Below are positions 46,381 to 58,031 of a stretch of 64,000 nt of DNA, piece after piece. The notes beneath the pieces are model-generated. The model did not search any database and was not told the DNA's origin. It saw only the letters and a list, made by a program, of their open reading frames with translations. The position numbers and the translations under genes are program-made. Position 1 is the first letter of the stretch. Every line of letters starts with the position of its first letter. Origin of the DNA: Termitomyces sp. T153 (Eukaryota > Basidiomycota > Agaricomycetes > Agaricales > Lyophyllaceae); contig JACKQL020000066.1 of the NCBI GenBank assembly GCA_018296165.2, forward strand, positions 186,001-250,000. Direction: 5' to 3'.

Positions 46381-48689
46381 AGCAGCAGAGAAGGATAAAG
46401 GGTGTATGGAGGTATTGAGTCAGGAGAAAGACCCCAACTCAGAATCATTGAGGCAGAGGCTGATCCAAGCAGGTTAGCAAGTACCACTAGGGACTGCAAT
46501 GTTGCAGGAGCCAATCACAAGAGTAGTCTTGGCAGGGCTACCCAACACTATTCAGCTATTGCAAGAGCAACAGTACAACATGGTGAAGCAGTTTACTCAG
46601 GCACTCAAAAGATGGGTGCCAACCCCAGAAGAAGTGCTTCACACAGAGTTGAAGCACACAAGGACCCTTCCACTCTCAGGCATTTACAAGGGTGGATGCA
46701 GCAAGTCAGGAGGAAGGCCAGGGTGCACTGCCCAGAAGTAGGAGGCACTGCTGCAGAGTGGGATTTGTCCAAGTCCCTACATGCCTCCAAATCCTCCAAA
46801 GGGCAAGTGATTTGGGAAGATGACATTGAGCATCTTCCTGCTATGTTGTTCCCTGCCAATGTGCCACTAGCAGCCAAGGCAGGTAGTATCTGTTTTCTGC
46901 TGGAGCAGATAGTGGAAATGCCCCATGCTAGCTACCCTGTGTTTGTCTCTGATGCAGACAATTGCCCAGACAACAAGGTTAAGGGCAGGGCACCTGCTAG
47001 TTGAATAGACCCAGCAACAGATGCATGAGTGCACCTGGAAGAGGATTTGGAGGATGAAGAGGCAGTGGCTGTCAGCAACAATGAGTTGTCTGAGGAGGAG
47101 GAGACAGTTCAACAGAGACATGCCCATAGGGCACATAATGCAAAGAAAGAGACCAGGCACAAGAAGCTGGCAGAGGAGGAGGCACATTGGAAGGACATCC
47201 TCATAGAAGAGGCAACTGGACAAATTCCAGCAGAGTCGAGTGTCATTCAACACTCTGATGGACACACTGAGCACCTCAATTTGTTCTTTGGTGGTAGGCT
47301 AGGCCACCACTTCCACTATGGACAGTATGATAATACTAGCTAGGTAAATGAAGATGCTGCCTGAGCAGCAGTGTATGAGAAACACAAAAGTGAGCCTATG
47401 TAGGCAAGCCCACACAGCTGACAAAGATTGCTCCCAAGAGCTTCCCTATGGATCCCTGGGAGCTCAAATGGATGCACAAGTTTATGCACAAGTTAGCAAG
47501 CATTGACAGTGAATCTACAGCTATCAGTTGCTGATGGAGTTCCAGCATATAAGCAAAAACATGCTACCATCATGGCATAATAGGAACATGGTGATGGTAG
47601 TGGATGACCCAGAGGTCAATGATATCTGACCTCCAGTGCATCCTGTGGATCCTGCACTGCAAATGCAGGAGAGACCCATCCCCAAAGGAATGTTGAGATG
47701 GAAAGAAAGAGGTGGGCAACATGTGTGGACAATTGCTAGGGTACAGTCAGATAAAATAGGCTGTACTCTGGAGCTGGAATCAATAGCATGACATGTGCTG
47801 TATTACTTTCATTCTGGCATGCTGCAATCTGTGCCAAAACTTGCATTTGACTTGACATACTGGACCCATTGGCAAACCATCTTTGGGTTTGCCCTAACAC
47901 ACTTGCTTTTCCCACAGGGACAAGCAAGGTCAGCATTTGCCAAGCAAATGGCCTTTATGTTTGCTTGCCCTAGTATATACCAGGAAGCCATTTGAGGCCC
48001 ACCCTGAGGCACCATTTGACAGTGCATTTGATACTTGTCATGCACCAATTCACCAGCCTGTATTCTGTGACAACCAAGCAGACCATATTACAAATGACAA
48101 CATCATCTGTGTCTTACTTCACAACTGGGTACCCCCTGAATTTGTAAACCATTGTTATATGTTTGGTGTAGTATGCTTGGAATACCATTTTCATAAGCAC
48201 CACAATTACCCCAAGATGGAATACCTTGTGGTCAATGATGCTTAATGACATATGGTACTCTGGAGGCCATTGCTGAGTGGGATGGCTGGCATACTCTCCT
48301 AGATGAGGATGTCAATTGCCTCAATGCCCTGCAAGAATGTGAGGCAGGCTCAAATGAGCACTATGAGTGGCATGGATTATACTATCTGGTAGGGATGAAT
48401 CCCACCAGAGCTAGCCTGTGGCAGAGGATGGCAGCCCACAGCTTACCTCCTCACATGCATGGGGTACTGTTTGCAGAGGAGGCTGATTCATCCTCATCAG
48501 ACCTCCAGGCCCAAAGCCTTCAGCCTACAGTGGCACTGGACACTAGTTTAAGCTACTCTAATCTTGATGTGCCTATGCCACTGCCCATTGATGAGGCCAA
48601 ATTGTCATATGAATAGACTCAACCTGCTCATTACTGCCATTCCTGCCCACAATGCATCTAAGACCACATCATAGTCTGAAAGAGGGGAG
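46381..48689 (+). pseudogene. Unidentified transposon-like coding region
   Basis: Long plus-strand frames occur at 46402-47004 (200 codons), 47029-47343, 47937-48245 and 48245-48616, the last two end to end. Residues such as QVIWEDDIEHLPAM, YPVFVSDADNC and ALQECEAGSNEHYEWHGLYY are protein-like. An acidic/basic stretch (EEEETVQQRHAHRAHN) lies near 47085. I recognise no gag, protease or polymerase motif. A polypurine tract (gaaagaggggag) at 48678-48689 abuts an LTR start, so this is most likely the internal region of element X. Confidence 0.4.
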
Positions 48690-49742
48690 TGTAACAGGGC
48701 TAGTTATATTTATAGTTTATTTTACATATATTAATCATATTTTATTATACTACATACATTACACATCTAGCTGACATAAGCTAGTCTTTTTTGTTCTTAC
48801 ACTATGTACAGTAATCCTAGTGATTGGGATACATCTGTATCAGTGTGAACATAAGACAATCACCACATAACAGTGTTACATATGGGTATTCTTTAGTGTG
48901 TTGCAACTTAGCAATGTTAGCAACTGTGGCTAGCAGCTAGTTTACATTTGTTCCCCAACTCCTGCCACTTTCACTTACTTCTCTTTCCTCCATCACCCTT
49001 CTGTCACTAGGCCCTTACCACCCCTAGCAATATTCTTTCACCTTTCACTTTCCTACCAGCCCCATTGCCTAGGTTCACCCTTATTACTGACTTATCTCCT
49101 ATCCTCCTCTTCTGAGCAATTTCCACTAGCAATTTTTATACATCTTTTGCCTTTTCATTATTCAGTGCTTTAACAACCCTGCATTACCATCTAGCAACTT
49201 AGGCTAGCAATAGTGACATTTTCCCCTTTGTCCCCTACATCACTTGTATATCCATTGCTCTTGCTTTCTGGGACATTTACTGACTTGCCCTCATTACTTC
49301 CTATTGCTACCCTATCTGGTTGCTCATGTTTAGGCTTCCTTTTGTTTTCCCCACATGACAGCTAGGCAGCATAGGAGCACATCACCTTCCATGGTCACAA
49401 CAGTGCCCATTTAGGAAGGTGAACATTAAAATTTTGACATTCTGATTGTAACTAGTGGCAGTGAACTTCTTTTCCAGAAGTTTGGCTTCTGCTTCACAAA
49501 TGAATCAATGCTCATTTGATTTAAGAAAATGTAATGTTTCCATTATGGTTCATGCAGCTTATGGTTCACACTTCATAAGTCAAAACCAGTCATTGATTCT
49601 GTCTACGAAGTATGAAGTAAGGTGCTGCCTTACATAAGTATAGTACAGGATATTATAGGTAGCATCATGTGATGCTACAATAGTAATTATGATATACGGA
49701 ATAATTAAGTATAGTATTATTGTAACGGGACGCTCCGTTACA
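48690..49742 (+). mobile_element. Right terminal repeat (3' LTR) of element X
   Basis: It starts TGTAACAGGGC immediately after a polypurine tract and ends ...CTCCGTTACA, giving TGTAAC/GTTACA inverted ends over 1053 bp. The last 358 bp match 44418-44786. Positions about 48903-49384 hold a reversed fragment of element S. An alternative reading is a short 191-bp LTR, since TGTAACA at 48690 and TGTTACA at 48880 also pair. It is the last mobile element in the window, and CpG-rich host DNA begins at 49743. Confidence 0.6.
48903..49384 (-). mobile_element. Fragment of element S, reversed
   Basis: On the minus strand it starts TGATGTGCTCCTATG at 49384, exactly the 5' terminus of S at 28987, and follows S for about 480 bp before similarity ends near 48903. 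In the left X repeat the matching position has no such sequence, which supports S as an independent mobile unit with that terminus. Confidence 0.6.
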
Positions 49743-50282
49743 ACTTCAAAACCGACTCGGAATTTGTAACTTTCAAATTCTCAGATCAGAATCGGAAGTT
49801 TAGTGACTTTTGTCGGATCAGAATTCTTACCAGTCGAGTGGGGCTGATGGCGGTGTAGCGTCAGAGAATCCTTAATGGAGAGATCCGGAAGAAACATATT
49901 GAGCACATTGGTCATCTCCAAAGTGCGCTTCGCAGCTCAAAAACTTTCATCTTGTCCTGCTACTGATCGAGAGTATATATATCCAACACATGCAGGAAGC
50001 ATAGATGGTGAGTTGATGATCACGTTCGAGTCAGACATAACGCGTGGAAGGCGACTTCAATTATATACAAGCCTCGATTTGGCTTGTTGCTTGGATGGTA
50101 TGCCTTGAAGACCAGAACCAGAAGTACGTGTCACTGTAAGCTGCTGGTGCCACAATTAAAGCAATCAAAAAGAATGTAATTAGCTTGCAGTTACGGGCCG
50201 TCCAACAGACACACAGAGCTAGCCATATGTAGATACTGGAAGAAAGATATCCCGAATTATCCACCAAAGCAATAGAAGCTCA
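49743..50282. other. Intergenic, start of CpG-normal host DNA
   Basis: CG dinucleotides become common right after the end of element X. No convincing gene is seen. The plus-strand frame at 49875-50108 has no motif. The 3' UTR of the first P450 gene probably lies at the right end of this stretch. Confidence 0.45.
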
Positions 50283-52594
50283 CTAGGATCTGACTACGGG
50301 CCGAATGATTAAAGGCATCTGGCTACGACCTTCCGTATCAGTAACTAATACAGGCCTCTGTACAAGGGACGACTTCTTCATGATGTCCTTGGCGGGTACG
50401 GCAAGGTCAAACTCAAATGCACGGACCAACGTAAACAGGAGTGCTTTCGTCCTACAAAGCGTCATAGTTGATACACAAGGAGTCCAATTGTGGATTTGAC
50501 AAACGTGCTTACTCAACAAGAGAAAAGCGGTAGCCTATGCATGCACGAGGACCACCGAGAAAGGTGAGCATGTTGCCCCACACTCCTGGGATGTGAGTCG
50601 CAGCTTCTGGGATGTTTTCCCATCGTTCAGGTCTAAAAGATGTAGATAAGTCTACCTTGTCACACAGAAGCTGTCGTTCGCTTCATACATACCTGAACTC
50701 TCGAGCATCTTTACCCCAAACAGATCTGTCGCGATTGACGGCTATGATAGGAATCATTAGAGTTTGCCCTTTGGGTATCCTGTTATTGGAAAGGTTAACG
50801 ACCAATCAGAAGTCGAATAGTCGAATGGAGTACTGTACCTAATGGATTCGTGAACGACCCCCTTCCGATCGGTAATGGGTTGGTTAAGGGGTATGGTATC
50901 ATCTTTCACAGCGGTTCGCATGGTGTTGGGTACAGGTGCATGTAAACGCATAGTCTCTCGAACAACCATGTCGAGGTACGACAAAGCATTAAGCTGCTCC
51001 ATCGTGGGGTTGTCCGTATTAACAGCGAGAAGTTCTTTCCGAAGTTTGTCCTGCGCAGCTTTGTTCTGTGTTAGCGCAAACAATGCCCAAGCCGTTCCTG
51101 TACTGAAATCTACGTGTTATTCAAAGCAGCGGTCATAAATGTTTTCATCATACGTGGTGGTTTCATGACCAGCGATGAGGAAAGTAGGAACCTCTAGATA
51201 GATTTAAATCAGGGATGGTGTCAATCGCAATCGCACGACACTAACGTACGAGCAAGGACATCTTGATCGGACATGCGTTGATTCTCTGGCAAGTCTGTGG
51301 CCATGTTGGATTTCACCATGAGAGTAAGAAGATCTCGTTGCGTTTCCTTGTCACGTATCAAACTTTTACTCTCCTGCAAAAGCTCTTCGCCAATGCGTGA
51401 CATTTTTTTCTTGGCGTCAGCGGCTCTGACGTCTTGATCAGTTTTCTAGTGTCGAAGGCGTCAAGTGACGTTGGTTGGAGACTCAGATATTTTCTCACCA
51501 AGAATCGAAGAATCGGTATAAATGTCCTAAGCATGGGGATCATAGTAAGTCGTGGGCTGCCTTTGAACATAGTATCAAATGCAGCGCTGAGTTCGTTCTT
51601 CTCTAGATCTTCAGCAATAGCATTGAATTTGTAATTGAATCCTATGCTTTTGTCAACAACGTATATTCAGGAGTAGACGGAGACAAACCAGCTAATCCGA
51701 TGACATCTAGCGTTGCTCGGCTTAACCACGATAGGGCATCGATCCGACTTTCACCGCTTTGTCGATCGATTTCTAATGCCCACCTGTCTCGCAACTAGAA
51801 CGACACGTTACGGCCGAATGAACATTAACTACAAGAAACACACCTCAATTGATTTAGAAACAAAGATTTCTGTGAATTCCCTGATTTGGGATGGCCCAAA
51901 GGCAGGATTCTATACTGAATGAGTTTCGTATCCTAAAAGTTTGAAACTCAGGGGAATACCATGACTTTACGCTATGAATACCCGGTTAAACGTGCATCAC
52001 CATCCAAGAGAATTGATTTCTTACCTGCTGCTTATGTTTGTCTCCTTCGACGACAAGGACACCTAGAAAATTTATCAAAATGGAGATAGAGACATTTAAA
52101 TGACTACCAACCATTACCAAGGATGCGACTCAGATTGTAACGTGCAGCCTCCGCTTTCTCATAGATATGGCTATTCATAAGTATATGGTTCAAGGCTTTC
52201 GTATCTGTTGTATACAGCCGTCTTCTCTGTAAATAACTAAGCCTGAGATGTCTTGAGTTTCAGATCATATAAGGCGCGACTTGCACAAAAAAAAGTCTTG
52301 TATTGAATCGTTGGACCATATTCTTGTACCCATTTCTCGTGAGTCATGCCTTTCTCCTGCGATACATTGGCCAATCAAAAAACCACATTACATAGCAGTC
52401 CAACCTGAAGCACTTACAGCTGCCCATATCTCTTTCATATGGCCATATATAAAGCTTGGGCTTTTGGGGCCGGGGAGATCGCGCAACGGGGATGTCACTT
52501 GAGAGTGCATGAGTTTCAATATTTTATATGCGCCATATGCAACTAGCGTTGCAGTCAGAGATCCCAGGAGTCTAACAATTGTGGCTAGTGGCAT
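50283..52594 (-). CDS. Cytochrome P450 monooxygenase 1
   Basis: A heme-thiolate monooxygenase, probably ER-anchored, oxidising a small lipophilic substrate. It begins [17 protein letters not shown], a membrane anchor, followed by a proline-rich hinge ([11 protein letters not shown]). It is spread over about 14 exons with introns near 50-60 nt. Exon 1 is 52594-52418, exon 2 is 52356-52285, exon 3 is 52226-52118, exon 4 is 52062-52025, and a 12-nt exon lies at 51971-51960. The oxygen-binding helix I reads [10 protein letters not shown], the ExxR motif is in VVRETMR, PERW is present, and the heme loop is [10 protein letters not shown] with its cysteine. Intron 2 has a GC donor. No stop or frameshift was seen. 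It is a tandem paralogue of the gene at 53004-55334. The CYP family is not assigned. Confidence 0.9.
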
Positions 52595-53003
52595 GAGTAT
52601 GCGAAAACAAGAACACCCTCGCGAAATCAGTGGGGTTCACGCTTTGTCCCCGTCCCCAAAGACTTGCCAACGAATCCGCAGTTAGTATGCATATGGCCAT
52701 GGATGGCTCGCATCAAAGTTTTGGATGATGTTATCGTGTTTGGTCATAAACGTCTAAAAACATACATATTAAATAAACAATGGGTATGCGAACCCCACTC
52801 TAATTTCGCTGAAGATGGAACATAAATTGTCACTATTGGTTAGGACATTTTTGAGCAGCTGAGGGTTGGAAGGACTCCCGTTCCCTATTGATCCAAAATT
52901 GTCAATCAGGCTTTGTGACACCGGGTCTGTGTACCGAAGCCGTAAAGGGAGACCAGCGAGTATTTATATTATTCAGTTGAACAGAACACATGTCAAATAG
53001 ATA
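52595..53003. other. Spacer between the two P450 genes
   Basis: About 410 bp separate the start of P450-1 from the stop of P450-2, both on the minus strand. It must hold the P450-1 promoter and the P450-2 terminator. I see no clear TATA box or other site. Confidence 0.4.
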
Positions 53004-55334
53004 TCAGGATCTCTCAATGGGCCGAATGAGCAAAGGCATCTTGTTACTCCCATCGGGATCCGTCACCAACACAGGCCGCTGAACGATTGAAGATTTCTTG
53101 ATGATATCCTTCGCGGGCACGGCGAGATCAAACTCAAATGCACGAACAAGAGTAAATAGGAGGGCTTTCGTTCTATGGTAAGATGTGTGAGCATTAGTAA
53201 CCTCCATGTCGCACACCGAGATTTAACAGAAATATGCTTACTCGACAAGAGAGAAACGATAGCCAATGCATGCACGAGGACCACCAAGGAAGGTAAGCAT
53301 GTTCCCCCACACGCCAGGGACATTGGCTGCAGCTTCTGGGACATGTTCCCATCTTTCAGGTCTAGGTGAAGTATGGAATGAGAAAGAGATAGTAAGATAA
53401 TAGTGTGATATACCTGAATTCTGCAGCATCTTCGCCCCAAATCGACTTGTCACGGTTAATGGCCAAGATCGGGATAAACAACATCTGCCCCTTAGTTACT
53501 CTACCATAAGATGAAAAATGTCAAATCCAACAAGGACCTGAGATTGGAGGAAAAGACCTCACTTGATGAAATTATGAACGACCCCCTTCCGATCAGTGAT
53601 GGGATGACCAAGTGGTAACAAATCGTCCTTGACAGCAATTCGGATAGTGGATGGCACCGGCGAGTGTACACGCAAAGTCTCTCGGACAACCATGTCAAGA
53701 TAAGGCAGAGCGTTGAGTTGATCCATCGTGGGATTGTCTGTGTCAACTGAGAAGAGTTCCTCTCGAAGCTTATTCTGGACAGCTTTGTCCTGCGTCAGAG
53801 CATACAAAGCCCAGGTAGTTCCAGTGCTGAAAATCGCGCGTTACAAAAGGGAATGAAAAAGATAGATCAATGTCAGCATACCTAGTAGTTTCATGGCCAG
53901 CAACGAGAAAAGTGGGAATCTCTGGAAAAACCAGAAACGATTAGCCACTCGATAATGTCAACTATATGAGGCGGCATACGGGCGAGGACATCCTGATCGG
54001 ACATACGCTGATGTTCTGGGATATCCGTATCCATGTTCGATTTCACCAAAAGAGTAAGAAGATCTCGTTTCTCCCCCTTCTCGTGGACAGAGTTTTTGCT
54101 TCCACGAAGCAGCTCGTGGCTGATGCGCGTCATTGTCTTCCTCGCCTCAGCAGCTTTGACATCTTGCTCAGTTTTCTGGGTCCAAGTGGTCAGATAATAG
54201 GATCATTCTGGAACGACGAGAAGACTCACTAAGAAACGGAGAAACGGGAAGTAGGCTCGAATCATGGGTATCAAAGAAAGCCGAGTCCCAGCCTTGAACA
54301 TGAGTGCGAACGCAGCATTAAGTTCATTCTTTTTGGGATCTTCGCTGAGAGCGTCAAACTTGTAGTTGAATCCTGCATACAAGCCCGTGAGCGTAAGCGC
54401 TGTTGGAAAGCAAAAGAATAAACCTGCTAATCCTATGACATCAAGAGTTGTTCGGCTTAACCACGACAGAGCATCAATCCAGTCCTGGCCGTCCTTTCTG
54501 TCATTCTCCGATGCCCACGCATCTCGTAACTAGGGACCGAAGATCAAGAACGAAAATATAATCAAAGAAGCCAATACAACTCACCTGAATCGCCTTGGAG
54601 ACGAAGATCTCTGTAAGTTCTCTGATTTGAGAGGGTCCAAATGCAGGATTCTAAGAAAATTATGATGACTACCCTCAAGTTTGACAAAAACTGGTTGCCT
54701 GGGTACTTACCATGACTTTGCGCTAGAACCACATGGTTAAGCGAATCCGTTCTGGGTCAGCAATCCAGAAATACATACCTGCTGCTTGTGTTTTTCTCCT
54801 TCAACAACAAGTACACCTATCAATTCACAGTTAGAGAAAGTCAAAAACCCGACATTATGATTTTCACATACCTTCCCCAAGGATTCGAGAAAGGTTGTGA
54901 CGTGCAGCCTCCGGCTTTTGATATACACTAGTAGTCATAAGAATGTGATTCAAGGCTTTGGTATCCGTAGTGTAAAGCCGTCTAAACTGCAAAATCTTGA
55001 ACCTCCATTTCGAAAGACCTGAGGTGGACTTGAACTTACACCAAAGAATCCCTTGTATTGAATGGTCGAGCCGTACTCTTCCACCCATTTCTCGTGAAGG
55101 ACCGAATTTTCCTGATCAAGATTTAATAAGACAAGTGACAAGATGGTTTACTGGAGGAAATACCGCTGCCCAAATCTCTGCCATATTGCCATAGATGAAG
55201 CTTGAGCTCTTTGGACCAGGAAGATGGCGCAATGGAGAAGTTATCTCATGGTATACAAGCTTCAGCGCCCGACAAATGCCATAGGCAGCAATCGTCGCGG
55301 ATAAAGACCCAATTAATAGCACGATGACACCCAT
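53004..55334 (-). CDS. Cytochrome P450 monooxygenase 2
   Basis: A paralogue of the preceding gene with the same exon plan. Exon 1 is 55334-55164, exon 2 is 55111-55040 (72 nt in both genes), exon 3 is 54986-54872, and a 12-nt exon is at 54722-54711. It starts [19 protein letters not shown] (membrane anchor) with the hinge [11 protein letters not shown]. Helix I is [10 protein letters not shown], ExxR lies in VVRETLR, PERW is present, and the heme loop is [10 protein letters not shown]. The stop is at 53004-53006. All introns looked at are GT-AG, including intron 2, whose counterpart in P450-1 uses GC. It is divergently oriented to the CrtC-like gene at 56724. The reading appears intact, about 550 residues. 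Confidence 0.9.
54711..54722 (-). other. 12-nt micro-exon of P450-2
   Basis: CGCAAAGTCATG encodes Arg-Lys-Val-Met between a CTAG acceptor side and a GTAAGT donor. It joins ...KHKQQ to NPAFGP, completing the conserved helix-C segment of fungal P450s. P450-1 has the same at 51960-51971 (CGTAAAGTCATG). Both are in phase 0, so skipping the exon would delete four residues without shifting the frame. Confidence 0.85.
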
Positions 55335-56723
55335 CTTCTACCAGACACCTTGAAATCTGGAGTCCAAATGTCGTCCTTCTTCTAGTGGAGTCTCAGTCGC
55401 TTAGCCGTTAAGGAGGTCTCTGGAAAGTCTGTGTATGTCATTGACAGCATCTGATTCATATCAGATTTTGTCAAACAAAGCCTATGCACTGCTTATGCTC
55501 AGGTAATCTATTGCATGAATTCCCACACACCAACCGGCAAAGCCTTAAAGCCAAACTTTTAATTGTTTGTCCAGTGCACGTGCTGACCATGTGTGGTTTT
55601 ATACAGATCCATTTATTTATGTATAGCGATCCACCTTGACAGTCTATCTCGATCCTCATATGTTTGACTGAGTCTCCACGCCCGCTGTAAGCTTGTGGTA
55701 TGCTGTCCATGTATTTAGTGGCATAGCCTCCAAGGTTGCTCGTGTGGTTTACCAGAGCTCTCTCTTGTTGAATGTCCGATCTGATTCAGATATGGTCAGC
55801 GGCAAAGTTGGACTTCACACCCTGCATACTGGATTTTGAACTTGGCACGGAGGCAACATGAAGACACTGGGTTCGATCTGTTGTTTCATGTGCAGTGTCA
55901 GGTCCAAAAATTTACACCAATGGCTGATTTTGCTCTCTTATTCGACGTGTCTCTGTTAAATCTGAGCATACCTTCTCAAAACATCCAATGCTGCGCTCGA
56001 CAACCACACTGTTTCTGTAAATCAGGCGGAAAATACATCGACCCTTCCGGCCATTTGTTCGTTGACGTTCCAGTATGATTCTCGGTGCCCCTGGAACTTG
56101 GAGTAGTCTTATATCGGGCAGTAGGTCGTCAAACTCAAGAAACTCGAGCCGCAAGCTGGTTCAATCAGTTTTCATATATTAAATCTAGTGTACACCCATT
56201 CCTTTGGTATGCATGTTGATCATATTGAAAGCAAGTTTAAAATTTGCTCTGAACCACAGGATGTCGCTTTTCATTTGAGGTTAAGGACTTGAAACCACCT
56301 GGTTACGTAGAACTTCTTAAACGAGATGCTTTGCAATTACCTCTTTGTGAAGTTAAGATTCTTCCCCTCTCAATTTTGCAGGTACGCTGGGAACTCAGCC
56401 TAGAAGCTTGGCAGCGGTGTATGTTGAGTCTCACCTACTCGTCCTATGGGAACATTTCTGCTTTGGTGCTGTCTCAAGGAAAAAATCATGTCTCGAGAAA
56501 CGTCCGAGGCTCGATCACTTACCACGTGAACGACGGTAACTCGCATCTTTCTTTCCCTACAGGTACATGCACAGCTCGACATTCGTGCTCGGTCCAACCT
56601 GGTTCCGTCATCCACCGTGTCCGTCGCTACTGCTTTCCGTGACTAGCCGTCCGGACATGTATAAAAAGTGCATCTGTCACCTGCCACAAAACAACGCCCA
56701 TCTTTCTTGCGAAAAGCCATCAG
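55335..56723. promoter_or_regulatory. Divergent intergenic region between P450-2 and the CrtC-like gene
   Basis: The 1.39-kb region separates a leftward and a rightward gene. A TATA-like tataaaaag at 56660-56668 lies 56 bp upstream of the ATG at 56724 on the plus strand. Open frames at 55912-56154 (minus, 80 codons) and 56289-56642 (plus) have no motif and are not called as genes. Confidence 0.5.
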
Positions 56724-58031
56724 ATGTTCTGTTCTTTCGCCCTCGTTAGCCTCCTCTGGTCCTTACGTACGTTCAAGGCATTGGTCTCGTTGTCGTACTA
56801 ATAGTCAATTACTTCCACAGTGCCTCAATTGGCCATGTCGGCAAACTTGAGCAACTGGGAGGGACCACATATTGATGTCACCGCAGAAAACCGCGCCATT
56901 GATTGGTGGTATACCCAAGTCATCAGTCTTACGCCCGCACCGAATGGCGTGCCTCCATCAATCGAAGTAACTCTTAAACACGGTTAGTCAGCCCTTTCCA
57001 GAGTATAACAGCTATAACTGATCGATTTATTAGGCAACACTTTTCAATACGGTTCCTCCAATACTCCGCTGTATTCCGTTGACATTAACGGGTTCGACCA
57101 AGACGGCCTTCCTTTTGCACAGACCATTGTGTTCAATTCATCTTCAGTTAGCTCCACCGACTCCGGTGACACTTTTGGGATTTGGGGTGCCAACGACTCG
57201 GAGATCACCTTCATCGCTAACCCGGACCGCAAGAAATTCACAGTTTCCCTCAACACTACCTATGCAACCGGTACTATTATCATCAATAGTGACAGTTCTG
57301 CTCGCACTGGCTGTGGCGGCACCAGTCTTACCGATTCCCCCTTCTTCAGCGATCTGGTTTCAGACGGACGCGAGCTTACCGCTGCGGAGGTTATCCTCTA
57401 TCGGAAAACCGGTTGGCGTATCACCATCCCTGGTATGTAGCGGTTTTTCCTTTGATAGGAACAAGGAAGTTTCCATCCGCTGATCACCGTATACTTAGAT
57501 GGTCCTTCGACCGTTGACGTCGTGCTCGGCGGTAAAGCCGTCCAATTCCAGGGTGCAGGTTACAAGGACTCTAACTGGGGACCGAACGCCATGAATGATT
57601 TCATTATGTCGTGGTACGTTCTTATTGCCCAGGTCGGGCCGTGGTCCTTTGTCACTTTCAGCGGAAACCCGATCAACGGTACCAATTTCATCAACTCCGG
57701 CCATCTTAGCTACGAGGGCGAATTCGTAACGAGCCAGTGTAACATCATCGGAGAGCGATCTACCGATATCTCCATCATCACCCCAAGTGGACAGGTCGTC
57801 GACAGCAACGTCATTGCGCCAACTGCGTTCGACGTAACCTTTGTTTTACCTGATGCCAAGAACATTTCGTTCCATGCCGATAACATCGCTGTGAATCCTA
57901 GTGTCAGCGTCTACCACCGTTGGACTGCGAAATACACTGGAGGCACCGTCGGCGGACAACAGTACGAGTCATATGGAATCACAGAGTGGATGAACGCTGG
58001 TAACATCAGCCAATGGATCTATATTCAGTAA
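56724..58031 (+). CDS. Secreted CrtC/Diels-Alderase-like lipocalin-fold protein
   Basis: Four exons: 56724-56766, 56821-56982, 57034-57432 and 57499-58031 give 378 residues with no break. The N-terminus MFCSFALVSLLWSLLPQLA looks like a signal peptide. The body is beta-rich with repeated aromatic and glycine motifs. Around residue 225 it reads FQGAGYKDSNWGP. The motif G-x-G-Y-x-D-x-N-W-G is typical of the hydroxyneurosporene synthase (CrtC) / fungal Diels-Alderase lipocalin family (from knowledge), though the usual His after Tyr is Lys here. Family members bind hydrophobic polyenes and can act as pericyclases. Secretion would be unusual for a biosynthetic enzyme, so a binding or other catalytic role is possible. 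The substrate is unknown. Confidence 0.65.
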
